A program made the position numbers and the translations under genes. The notes under the pieces are model-generated. The model saw only the letters and a program-made list of their open reading frames with translations, was not told where the DNA came from and made no database searches. Shown one piece after another: positions 6,635 through 14,292 of a stretch of DNA of 18,151 nucleotides (position 1 is the stretch's first letter; each line of letters begins with the position of its first letter). Source of the DNA: an uncultured Clostridium sp. (lineage in GTDB: Bacteria > Bacillota > Clostridia > Lachnospirales > Lachnospiraceae); assembly GCA_958349075.1 (NCBI GenBank), contig CATWBR010000024.1:1-18151 (forward strand). The letters are read 5' to 3'.

Positions 6635-7606
6635 TTAGTACTCCACCTTCCACATATATCTTCTGTAGTCCATGGAATGCTCCCTTGCCTCAGCCATCTG
6701 TGCCACATAGTAGCGCTCTACCGGAATCATCACAACCGGATTGAAGAATTCGGCAATTTCCGGGTTAATCCTTCCCGCATTCAGTTCCTTAAAGTCAATG
6801 ATAATATAGTTTTCTGCATACTGTTTCAGGAACGTCAGGCATCTCTCATCGAGGGCGCGGGTGCGGCCCTCGCTCATCAGAAGTACCATTGGGAGTTTTT
6901 TATCCGTCGTCTCGAACGGGCCGTGGAAATACTCGCCCGTGTGCAGGCATACGCCGTGTTTCCACTGCATTTCCATGAAGTGACAGCAGCACATGGAGTA
7001 GGCTACCCCATAGTTCGGTCCCGACGCCAGAACATAGAATACCGGCTCATCCTTATATTTTGCGGCCCACTCCTTTGCCGCCGGCAGGCACTTTTCTTTG
7101 CCCTCAGCGACGATTTCATCGATGCAGCGGTATGCTTCCATGGCCATATCATACTTTTCGTAACCTTCAAACTGGTTCAAAATCTCGAAGCCGATTCTGA
7201 GGGCGTTGGCCTGGTTGGAATCGCTGTATACCTGGTCGTCTCCGTTTGAATACGTCACGACATACTGTCCCACCTGTGCCATTCCGGTTTCCATGGACCC
7301 CGTCATTGCAATGGTCACGGCGCCCGCCGCATTGGCGGTTTTCACGGCCTCAACGGTCTCAGGCGTCGCTTTCAGGGAGCATACTACGGCGATACAGCGG
7401 CTGTCCAGCTCCTTCGGCGTCACATGCACGAATTCATTGCTGGTATAGGTAGTTGAACCAAATGTCTTTGCTTCGCTCTGAAGCAGGTAAAGTCCCGGGA
7501 ATATCGCCGCCTTGGATCCTCCGCAGGCTACAAAATACACATGTTTCAGGCCGCCGGCCGCATCCATTTTCACTTTAATCTCACTGATAATTTCTTTAAC
7601 GCTCAT
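6635..7606 (-). CDS. frlB: SIS-domain sugar deglycase, FrlB/FraB type
   Basis: Expected to cleave a 6-phosphorylated Amadori product (such as fructoselysine 6-phosphate) to glucose 6-phosphate and the free amine, in the cytoplasm. The 323-residue protein has two SIS lobes. The first has VYFVACGGSKAA (23-34), as in FrlB, and AIAVVCS-like strand then AMTGS. The second has YVLASGPNYG (191-200) and GEYFHGPFE (224-232), matching the conserved E-x-x-H-G-P of sugar isomerases, where the glutamate is catalytic in GlmS. The C-terminal YRRYMWKVEY resembles the end of Escherichia coli FrlB (RRYYGGLVEY). I chose the ATG at 7606 because AGGAGG lies 6 nt upstream; upstream in-frame codons run back into hyuB. 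It follows hyuB by 13 bp, so the two are co-translated. Exact amine specificity (lysine, asparagine or other) cannot be read. Confidence 0.85.
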   Translation of the reverse strand: MSVKEIISEIKVKMDAAGGLKHVYFVACGGSKAAIFPGLYLLQSEAKTFGSTTYTSNEFVHVTPKELDSRCIAVVCSLKATPETVEAVKTANAAGAVTIAMTGSMETGMAQVGQYVVTYSNGDDQVYSDSNQANALRIGFEILNQFEGYEKYDMAMEAYRCIDEIVAEGKEKCLPAAKEWAAKYKDEPVFYVLASGPNYGVAYSMCCCHFMEMQWKHGVCLHTGEYFHGPFETTDKKLPMVLLMSEGRTRALDERCLTFLKQYAENYIIIDFKELNAGRINPEIAEFFNPVVMIPVERYYVAQMAEAREHSMDYRRYMWKVEY

Positions 7607-7619
7607 TGTATCCCTCCTG

Positions 7620-9332
7620 TCAGGCCAGCCTGTAGCTGCCGCCATGCTTTATAATTTTTACTCCGTAAAGCTCCTCGGCCTTATCAACCGAAACCTTATG
7701 TTCAATTACATCACTCAGCACTGCTTCCGGTTTTCTCTTTTTCGGATCTCCGTAGCCGCCCGCTCCCGGCGTGTGTACCGTGACAATATCACCTTTATGC
7801 AGAGGTACGTCGGTGCATTTGGAAATCAGTTTTTCTACTTTGCCGTCGGTGCGGGTGATGAAGTATTCACCGCCTGCCCCTTCCATGCCGCCGTAGAGTC
7901 CCCAGGGTTTATAAAGCTGTCTGTCTCCCAGTCCCGTGTAATTGATGTCGTCGTACATTGCCTCAAAAATACGCTCAATTCCGAGTCCGCCCCTGTATTC
8001 CCCGGCTCCCCCGCTGTTCTCAATCAGACCGTACTTGTGCACAATCAGCAGCGGGAATTCCATTTCCAGGGCCTCAATCGGGAGGTTTGAGGTGTTGGTC
8101 ATATGTACCTGGACGCCGCTCAGGCCGTCACTGGCTTTCTGCGCTCCGGAGCCGCCCGCAATGGTTTCCAGATATACATAGAAATGGTCCGGATCCTCCG
8201 GGTCGGTTCCGCTAAATATCGCAGAGGTACAGGAGGAGTTGCACCCCGCCAGGGCGCGCTCCGGCACGGCCGGTCCCAAAGCTCCGAAGATAACGTCCGC
8301 AACACGCATACACGTATCGATACGTGCTCCCACGGGCGCCGGGTTCGTCGCATTGATAATGGTTCCCGGCTCCGCCTCCACACTGAACGCCCTGTATATT
8401 CCGGCATTGGACGGAATTCCCGGATCGATCAGCGCTTTTAATGAGTAGAACACTGTGGCGAGAAGCCCGTTCTTTGTCACATTGTTAGGTCCGTTTACCT
8501 GAGGATCGGTTCCTGCAAAGTCCAGATGCATATCATCCCCTTTGATGGTAACCTTGACCTGAATCCTGATTGGCTCGGGATGGCCCACTCCCGCATCGTC
8601 CATATAGTCGGTAAATTCATATTCCCCGTCCGGCAGCTCGCGGATACCGGCCCGCAGCCTTCTCTCGGCATAGTTCTGAAGCTCGTGCATGCTGTCCACC
8701 AGCAGGTCGTCGTAACGGTCAAACGCCTCCGTCAAACGTTTTGCCCCTACACGGTTCGAAGCAATCTGCGCCTGGAGATCCCCGTAACGCTCACCTGGAA
8801 TACGGCTGTTAGCCATAAGAAAGCTGATGATATCGTCATTGACCTCATCATTCCTGCACACTCTGACAAGTGGGATTTTAAGCCCTTCCTGGAAAATACT
8901 CACCGCATCACCCGAGGTGGAACCGGCTACCTTGCCGCCCACGTCGCTGTGGTGGGCCAGGTTTGCCACCCAGCCAATCAGCTTTTCACCGACAAACACC
9001 GGCTGTGTTACCGTAATATCCGGCAGATGGGTTCCGCCGCCGTTATACGGGTCATTTCCCATAAACATATCGCCGGGCCTTATATCCTCCGGGGCATGTT
9101 TTTTATATACTTCCTTAATAATTCCGAGCAGGGAGCCGAGGTGCATGGCGACGTGCTCGGCCTGTGCCACCATATTTCCTTCCGGATCAAATACCGCTGT
9201 GGAAATGTCCCGCCGTTCCTTGATATTGGTGGAGTAGGCGCTCTTGATTAACGCCACTCCCATTTCTTCCGCGATGGATAAGAGAAGGTTTCCCACGATT
9301 TCCACTGTTACTGCATCAACCTGGTTTTTCAT
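7620..9332 (-). CDS. hyuB: HyuB: hydantoinase B/oxoprolinase family subunit
   Basis: Partner of HyuA in an ATP-dependent enzyme that in known members opens lactam or imide rings (N-methylhydantoin, 5-oxoproline, caprolactam) or carboxylates ketones. The 570-residue protein has the family signatures: ERRDISTAVFD (39-49), GDMFMGNDPYNGGGTHLPD (87-105) with probable metal-binding residues, ANLAHHSDVGG (123-133), and a late GGAGEYRGGLG plus the closing GAGGYGDPKKR. Length is normal for the family and I see no break. Its ATG overlaps the hyuA stop codon by one base (TAATG), the usual sign of a coupled two-subunit enzyme, and GGGAGGTG lies upstream. An acetone carboxylase would also need a small third subunit, which is absent. 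Placement between frlD and frlB suggests it processes the amino part of the glycated substrate. Confidence 0.92.
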   Translation of the reverse strand: MKNQVDAVTVEIVGNLLLSIAEEMGVALIKSAYSTNIKERRDISTAVFDPEGNMVAQAEHVAMHLGSLLGIIKEVYKKHAPEDIRPGDMFMGNDPYNGGGTHLPDITVTQPVFVGEKLIGWVANLAHHSDVGGKVAGSTSGDAVSIFQEGLKIPLVRVCRNDEVNDDIISFLMANSRIPGERYGDLQAQIASNRVGAKRLTEAFDRYDDLLVDSMHELQNYAERRLRAGIRELPDGEYEFTDYMDDAGVGHPEPIRIQVKVTIKGDDMHLDFAGTDPQVNGPNNVTKNGLLATVFYSLKALIDPGIPSNAGIYRAFSVEAEPGTIINATNPAPVGARIDTCMRVADVIFGALGPAVPERALAGCNSSCTSAIFSGTDPEDPDHFYVYLETIAGGSGAQKASDGLSGVQVHMTNTSNLPIEALEMEFPLLIVHKYGLIENSGGAGEYRGGLGIERIFEAMYDDINYTGLGDRQLYKPWGLYGGMEGAGGEYFITRTDGKVEKLISKCTDVPLHKGDIVTVHTPGAGGYGDPKKRKPEAVLSDVIEHKVSVDKAEELYGVKIIKHGGSYRLA

Positions 9333-11395
9333 TATTTTGCACCTCCCTCGTAAGTCACGATGATATTCTGGTATCCGTCCGTGTACGCCTTCCAGTTCGG
9401 CGGAATAACGGAGGTGGAGTCCATCTGTTCAATGATCGCCGGTCCCATAACCGTACAGCCCGGTTTGAAGTCATTTCTGTTGTAAATATTGGTCGTCATA
9501 TAATCTTTCTCCCGGTCGAACAGGACATCGCGGGTGGTAAACGGCTTTGGCGGCTCCGCATTCGGATCCACCGGCATTTCCACAAGATCCGGTTTAATAA
9601 TGTCGCCGATGGCGCTGACGCGGTAATTGACCATCTGAAGTTTCATATTCCTGTTGAAGTAACCGTAGGAGCGGTTATGTTCCTGATGGAATTTCTCAAT
9701 CATCTCCTCCATTACCTCTTTTGTGAAACGGCCCTCCACCTCGATTCCAATCTCATAATTCTGTCTCTCATACCGGCACTCGATCAGATAGGTAAAACTT
9801 CTGTCTGTCTCCGCAACGCCCTCCTTATCAAGGAGTTCATTGCCCTCCCCGGTCAGAGTATCAAAGATATTCTGTACTTTATCAAGGTTTTCTTCCTCTA
9901 CAATCATGACATTGGAACGGCTGATATCAAATTTCGTATCGGCCATCAGAAGTCCCAGGGAGCAGAGCGTTCCCGGTGACGGCGGAAGCAGCACGGAAGT
10001 GATTCCCATATCCCTCGCCACCTCACACGCATGGAGCGGGCCTGCCCCGCCAAAGGCCATCAGTGTGAATTCACGGGCATCATATCCGCGCTCCACAGAC
10101 ACAACACGGATGGCGCGCGTCATATTAGAGTTTACAACCGAGATAATTCCCGCTGCCGCCTGCTTTAAATCCAGGGTGGATTTGTCACAGATATTCTCTT
10201 TGACGGCTTTTTTAGCCAGTTCCAGATCCACGTCCATCCGGCCGCCCAGGATCTTTGACTGGTTCAGCTTGCCGAGTACGATGTTGGCGTCCGTGACGCA
10301 GGCTTCCGTGCCGCCGCGCATATAGCAGGCAGGTCCCGGAGTCGCGCCCGCGCTGTCGGGTCCTACCTTTAAGGCTCCTCCGGCATCAATCCGGGCGATG
10401 GAACCACCGCCTGCTCCTACCGTTACAATATCTATCATGGGTATTCTGGCCGGATACCCCTCCACGAGCCTCTCGTTGGACAGGGACGCCTTTCCGTTTT
10501 CAATCAGGCTGACATCAATGCTGGTGCCCCCCATATCAAAGGTGATCACCTTGTCTATGCCGCACTGTTTTCCGATATAGACGGCTCCGATGACACCGGC
10601 GCTGGGTCCCGATACGGCAGTCTTGATTGGGCAGTCGATCGTCTCCGCAATGGAGATGACGGAACCGTTGGACTGTGTCACATAAGGCGCCACGGTAATT
10701 CCGGAGTCCAGAATGGATTTTTCAAAGTTATGTACGTATTTCTCCATAACCGGCCCCAAATAGGCATTGAGCACAGTCGTACTCATCCTGGAATACTCCC
10801 GGAATTCGGGAACCAGTTCATGGGAGGTGGAGACATAAGCCTCCGGATACTCTTCCTCTATAATTTCTTTGATTCTTACCTCATGCTCCGGGTTGATAAA
10901 GGAGAAAAGGGTGCATACGGCAATGGTCTGGGCGCCCTGTTCCTTCAGATAACGCACCGCGTCCCGGACGCTGTCTTCATTCAGTGCGGTTTTAACCGTG
11001 CCGTCGTATAATATGCGCTCCTCCACCTCGCATTTCATGCCGTCCGGAATCAGGCTTAGAGGTTTCTGTTTTGATAAATCATAGAGAGATGGCCGTTTCT
11101 GCCAGCCGATTTCCATCAAATCGCGGAATCCTTTTGTTGTAATCAGTCCCAGACGCGCACCTTTCTTTTCTATCAGGGCGTTGGTCGCAACCGTGGTTCC
11201 GTGAGCCAGGTAGCTCACCTGCTCCGGGCCGATGCAGTCCTCTGAAAGCACATGGAGGATACCGTTTACAATCGCTCTCGACGGATCATCCGGCGTGGAA
11301 CTGTGCTTGAAATGTTTTAATTTCCCCGTCTCTGTGTTGAATATTGAAAAGTCTGTAAACGTACCGCCGACGTCTACACCAATCATATAGCTCAT
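9332..11395 (-). CDS. hyuA: HyuA: hydantoinase A/oxoprolinase family ATPase subunit
   Basis: ATP-using subunit paired with HyuB. The 687-residue protein shows the ASKHA-fold phosphate loop GVDVGGTFTDF (6-16), HGTTVATNALIEKKGA (65-80), then KTAVSGPSAGVIGA, TFDMGGTSIDVSL, VGAGGGSIARID and GFGGAGPLHACEVA-like AFGGAGPLHA, all hallmarks of hydantoinase_A. The length fits bacterial split-subunit enzymes (eukaryotic oxoprolinase is one chain of about 1290). LYDLSKQKPLSLIP followed by EVEERI fits the N-methylhydantoinase side of the family, but 5-oxoprolinase activity is also possible; family members are often misannotated, so I do not name the substrate. The ATG at 11395 follows GAGGTG closely. The gene is 102 bp from frlD, across a hairpin, and overlaps hyuB by one base. 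Confidence 0.93.
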   Translation of the reverse strand: MSYMIGVDVGGTFTDFSIFNTETGKLKHFKHSSTPDDPSRAIVNGILHVLSEDCIGPEQVSYLAHGTTVATNALIEKKGARLGLITTKGFRDLMEIGWQKRPSLYDLSKQKPLSLIPDGMKCEVEERILYDGTVKTALNEDSVRDAVRYLKEQGAQTIAVCTLFSFINPEHEVRIKEIIEEEYPEAYVSTSHELVPEFREYSRMSTTVLNAYLGPVMEKYVHNFEKSILDSGITVAPYVTQSNGSVISIAETIDCPIKTAVSGPSAGVIGAVYIGKQCGIDKVITFDMGGTSIDVSLIENGKASLSNERLVEGYPARIPMIDIVTVGAGGGSIARIDAGGALKVGPDSAGATPGPACYMRGGTEACVTDANIVLGKLNQSKILGGRMDVDLELAKKAVKENICDKSTLDLKQAAAGIISVVNSNMTRAIRVVSVERGYDAREFTLMAFGGAGPLHACEVARDMGITSVLLPPSPGTLCSLGLLMADTKFDISRSNVMIVEEENLDKVQNIFDTLTGEGNELLDKEGVAETDRSFTYLIECRYERQNYEIGIEVEGRFTKEVMEEMIEKFHQEHNRSYGYFNRNMKLQMVNYRVSAIGDIIKPDLVEMPVDPNAEPPKPFTTRDVLFDREKDYMTTNIYNRNDFKPGCTVMGPAIIEQMDSTSVIPPNWKAYTDGYQNIIVTYEGGAK

Positions 11396-11461
11396 ATTTT
11401 CACCTCGTATTTTCGTCTATTAAGCGCAGGCATTTCCCGGGTAACAGGAAGGTTCCCGCGG

Positions 11462-11509
11462 AGGGCTTTTGATATAACAGAACACTTTCCTAAGATATCA
11501 AAAAGCCCT
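11462..11509 (-). other. Hairpin across the frlD stop codon without a U-run
   Basis: AGGGCTTTTGATAT (11462-11475) pairs with ATATCAAAAAGCCCT (11495-11509) with one bulged base and a 19-nt loop. The upstream arm in the transcript contains the last frlD codons and its TGA. On the minus strand the stem is followed by CCGCGGG, so it lacks the U-run of a terminator and may mark a processing or stability point between frlD and hyuA. Confidence 0.5.
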
Positions 11510-12355
11510 GCCGTGCCCGAATGCTCCCCGTACCAGACAGGTCCTGGCTGCGAATGCTGCTCCGTTTTCCATTGCCGTCTTTAACTTCTTACGATAAAAC
11601 TCTGTATCAGCCTCTTCGCTCTGTCCGCCTTTCTCCTGTACCATTGAAAGCAGAAATGCCGTTGCAAAAGAGTCTCCTGCGCCCAGTGTGTCTACCGCCT
11701 CCACCAAATGGGGCGGCTGGCTGTAAAATTCTTTGCCGTCGTAAACGAGGGCTCCCCTGCTGCCCCTTGTCGCCACGATAAACCGGCACCCTTTTCCATG
11801 CATATCAAGACAAATCTGCCTGCCCTCTTCCTCCGTCACCGAACCGCAGGATAGAAATACGTAAGAGGCATAGGGCGCCACCTTTGATACCAGGCCGCCG
11901 TTAATCCACTGACCCGAAAAGTCATAGGAAATGGTAGCCCCGGCCGCATGGATTTTCTCCAGCTGGCTGTCCATATAGCTGTTATTGCTGGTGTGAACCA
12001 GAGCAAATGTCTTTATATATTTAAGGTCCTCCTCCGTGAGTTCTAGAGGATGTTCCTTCGTAATCCCTCCTTTATTACTTCCAAGAAAAACCCGGTCCCC
12101 GTCCACCAGTGTCACTCTGGCACAGCCGTTTTCACCTTCGTACTTCCTGCACCTGCCATGTTCGATTCCCAGTTCATCCAGCGTGCTTATTACATGGGCG
12201 GCGACTTCATCCGTACCGAATACCCCCATATAGGAAGAATCCGCTCCCAGCATTTTGGCATAGACGGAAAAATTCAGCGCCTGGCCTCCCGGAAACATGG
12301 TCTTTAAATGTTCATATTTATCGCATACATTGTCGCCAATTCCTATTACTCTCAA
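11498..12355 (-). CDS. frlD: PfkB-family fructosamine kinase, FrlD-like
   Basis: Expected to use ATP to phosphorylate the sugar of an Amadori product at C6, making the substrate for FrlB. Similarity to Escherichia coli FrlD is visible by eye: IGIGDNVCDKYEHL (4-17), FPGGQALNFSVYAKMLG (21-37), YDFSGQW (144-150, FDFSDKW in FrlD) and DTLGAGDSFATAFLL (222-236), with D228 as catalytic base. The frame is open to a TTG at 12418 and contains an ATG at 12373, but neither has a fitting ribosome site. A TTG at 12355 has GGAGG 9 nt upstream and gives a protein starting MRVIGIGDN, as family members do, so I choose it (285 residues). The C-terminus AARTCLVRGAFGHG also matches. It sits 227 bp after the binding-protein gene, with a hairpin and a possible promoter in between. 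Confidence 0.85.
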   Translation of the reverse strand: MRVIGIGDNVCDKYEHLKTMFPGGQALNFSVYAKMLGADSSYMGVFGTDEVAAHVISTLDELGIEHGRCRKYEGENGCARVTLVDGDRVFLGSNKGGITKEHPLELTEEDLKYIKTFALVHTSNNSYMDSQLEKIHAAGATISYDFSGQWINGGLVSKVAPYASYVFLSCGSVTEEEGRQICLDMHGKGCRFIVATRGSRGALVYDGKEFYSQPPHLVEAVDTLGAGDSFATAFLLSMVQEKGGQSEEADTEFYRKKLKTAMENGAAFAARTCLVRGAFGHGRAF

Positions 12356-12421
12356 TCTATTCTGCCTCCGCATGCCCCATTGCCCGTGTGGCGCCGTCAC
12401 AGTGCCGCCATCACACAATTT

Positions 12422-12461
12422 CCTGTCATCTGTACCATAATTGGCCTGTCATTATATATCA
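12422..12461 (-). promoter_or_regulatory. Possible internal promoter and repeats upstream of frlD
   Basis: The minus strand contains TGATATATAATGA (12461-12449), giving TATAAT at 12456-12451 and an alternative extended -10, but no good -35. ATATATAATGA is shared base for base with the promoter of the FrlR-like gene. Two copies of ATGACAGG (12452-12445 and 12429-12422) lie 23 bp apart over the start region. Together they suggest a regulated secondary start for frlD-hyuAB-frlB, with a leader of about 90 nt. Confidence 0.4.
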
Positions 12462-12485
12462 TTCCAATATGATTATGTCTTTTAC

Positions 12486-12513
12486 TCCGGGGCAGTTTCT
12501 CTACTGCCCCGGA
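12486..12513 (-). other. Strong intercistronic hairpin between the binding protein gene and frlD
   Basis: Perfect 10-bp arms TCCGGGGCAG and CTGCCCCGGA surround 8 bases, about 70 bp past the binding-protein stop codon. It is followed on the minus strand by GTAAAAGACA, with no U-run. In ABC operons a structure like this after the binding-protein gene often protects that mRNA segment, raising binding-protein levels over downstream products; here that is inference. Confidence 0.6.
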
Positions 12514-12582
12514 TAAACCCTGTATCTGTTATATCTGTTGATTCCGTTTTGCCGTTACCCGCGTTTTCCCGGCTCCGTCTTC

Positions 12583-14223
12583 CTATTCTTCTACATAGGT
12601 ATCCTGTAATGTAAGTCCGGAAAGGTAGGTCAAAATGCCGTCCAGGTTCTGGAATCCGTGAACGTTCTTAGCCGTTGCGAATACCTGCTCCCTGAAGTTG
12701 ATGAATACGAACGGTGAAAGTTCCAGAGCCCTCTCCCTGAACTGATCGTAGATTTCCGCTCTTTCTTTTTCGTCCAAAGTGGTTCTGCCCTTCTGAAGAA
12801 GCTCATCGATCTTGTCGTCGGCAAATCCGGGACAACTGTTCATGCGCACATCGCCGCTTTCATAATAGTTGGTTGCCCAGTCCATATCCACGATATTTCC
12901 TGTTGTACCCGACACCATCATGTCGTAGTCGCCCACGTTGGAACGCTCGATACGCGTTGCCCAGTCCGGAAGCTCCAGCTCTACCTTGATTCCGATTTCG
13001 GCAAGACTGGACTGTACGCAAACTGCGGTCTGCTCATGCATTGCGTAGGTGGAGGAGGATAAGAGCTTGCAGGAGAATCCGTCCGGATAACCTGCTTCCG
13101 CCAGAAGTTCTTTTGCCTTTTCAATGTCATATGAAAAATAGTTGTCGTATTTTCCGTCATATCCGTTCTGTCCCACGATGGTCGGGAAACCAAAGATTGG
13201 CTCTCCGCGTCCCATAAATGCCGCGTTGATAACGTCATCTCTCTGAATTGCGTAGGAAATGGCCTGTCTCACCTTCGGATCGGCCAGCGGGCTGCCCTCG
13301 GTGCAGTTGATCTGCAGGCACATGAACGGTGCAACCGACACATCCACATTGGCGTCACCGGCGCTTTCAAATGCGATAACTTCCTTGGAAGGAACATAGT
13401 CGATAATATCCACTTCGCCCGTGCGGAGCGCATTGGCCCTTGTCGTCTCGTCTGTGTAGAAGAAGAAATCAATGTTCGGAGTCTGTGCCGGAGTTCCGTA
13501 CCAGCCGTCATATGCGCTGACGCTGATGGAGAGTCCGTTCTCCCATCCTCCAAATGTGTAAGGTCCGCATCCCATGGCAACCGTGCTTAAGTCGTTATTG
13601 TTCGCCTCGCAGAATGCCTTTGAAACCACTGCTGCTTCAGGAAGGCAGAGGTACTCCAGGAAAGGTGCGCATGGCTGTTTCAGGACAATCTCCACCGTCT
13701 TCTCATCCGGTGCATTGACATGATCCACTACCGAACGGAAATCACTTCCGAATGTGGCTGCCACGGATTCATCCATGACACGCTCAACGGAAAACTTCAC
13801 GTCCTCCGCCGTAACCGGTGAACCGTCGTGGAAGGTAGCATCCTTTAACACAAAGGTATAGGTCAGCCCGTCATCCGATACGGTGTAAGAGTCCGCCACA
13901 TCCACGGCAATGCCGGAATCTGCGGTATAAGTCATAAGTCCGCGGTAAATCTGCTGTTTGATCAGTCTTGTCGCCTGTCCCGACTGGAGATGGGGATCCA
14001 GGGTAGCCGGCTCGGCGCTGATTCCCACATTTAAAATATCCCGTTTGTTACCTGCTTCGGTACCTGCTGCCTCTTCGGTTCCCGTTGCCGTACCTCCTTC
14101 TTCCTTTGTCTCAGGCTTTGTGTCCCCGCCCGTCTGCGAACTGCCGCAGGCCGTCAGCATTGCGGATGCCGCCAGGGCTGCCGCCAATGTCAGAGCAACT
14201 TTTTTCAAACCTCTTTTTTTCAT
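12583..14223 (-). CDS. Peptide/opine-type ABC solute-binding lipoprotein (SBP_bac_5)
   Basis: Extracellular receptor that hands substrate to the permeases. The lipoprotein signal ends in LTAC, with C26 as the lipid-bearing cysteine, followed by an acidic, glycine/threonine-rich tether to about residue 62. The cluster 5 fold follows: ILNVGISAEPATLDPHLQSG-type start, LKDATFHDGSPVTAEDVKFS, DPKVRQAISYAI and a late GYDMMVSGTTG-like DYDMMVSGT. At 546 residues it has the normal length for DppA/OppA-class proteins. This class takes up di- and oligopeptides, nickel chelates, opines and related amino-acid conjugates, which suits a glycated amino acid. The ATG at 14223 has AAGGAGG 8 nt upstream. Gene order and strand tie it to the permeases before it, and a strong hairpin follows. 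Confidence 0.92.
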   Translation of the reverse strand: MKKRGLKKVALTLAAALAASAMLTACGSSQTGGDTKPETKEEGGTATGTEEAAGTEAGNKRDILNVGISAEPATLDPHLQSGQATRLIKQQIYRGLMTYTADSGIAVDVADSYTVSDDGLTYTFVLKDATFHDGSPVTAEDVKFSVERVMDESVAATFGSDFRSVVDHVNAPDEKTVEIVLKQPCAPFLEYLCLPEAAVVSKAFCEANNNDLSTVAMGCGPYTFGGWENGLSISVSAYDGWYGTPAQTPNIDFFFYTDETTRANALRTGEVDIIDYVPSKEVIAFESAGDANVDVSVAPFMCLQINCTEGSPLADPKVRQAISYAIQRDDVINAAFMGRGEPIFGFPTIVGQNGYDGKYDNYFSYDIEKAKELLAEAGYPDGFSCKLLSSSTYAMHEQTAVCVQSSLAEIGIKVELELPDWATRIERSNVGDYDMMVSGTTGNIVDMDWATNYYESGDVRMNSCPGFADDKIDELLQKGRTTLDEKERAEIYDQFRERALELSPFVFINFREQVFATAKNVHGFQNLDGILTYLSGLTLQDTYVEE

Positions 14224-14257
14224 GAAATTTCCTCCTTTTTTATAGTTAACGGTACCC

Positions 14258-14287
14258 GGTACTGCATTGCATGAACTGCACAGTACC
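14258..14287 (-). other. Hairpin between the second permease and the binding protein genes
   Basis: GGTACTG (14258-14264) and CAGTACC (14281-14287) are perfect arms; the inner TGCA pair can extend the stem with a bulge. It lies in the 69-bp gap just after the permease stop codon and ahead of the binding-protein ribosome site. There is no U-run on the minus strand. Confidence 0.35.
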
Positions 14288-14292
14288 AGCCA

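Noticed and set aside
6511..9251. Long open frames on the plus strand opposite frlB, hyuB and others
   Set aside because: They lack ribosome sites and family motifs and mirror the codon pattern of well-supported minus-strand genes.
7620..11395. HyuAB as acetone or acetophenone carboxylase
   Set aside because: Those enzymes need further subunits, such as the small acetone carboxylase gamma subunit, and none is encoded nearby. The context is amino-sugar breakdown.
12486..12513. Hairpin as an intrinsic terminator ending the transporter operon
   Set aside because: No U-run follows on the minus strand. It is kept as an RNA stability or processing element, though partial termination cannot be ruled out.
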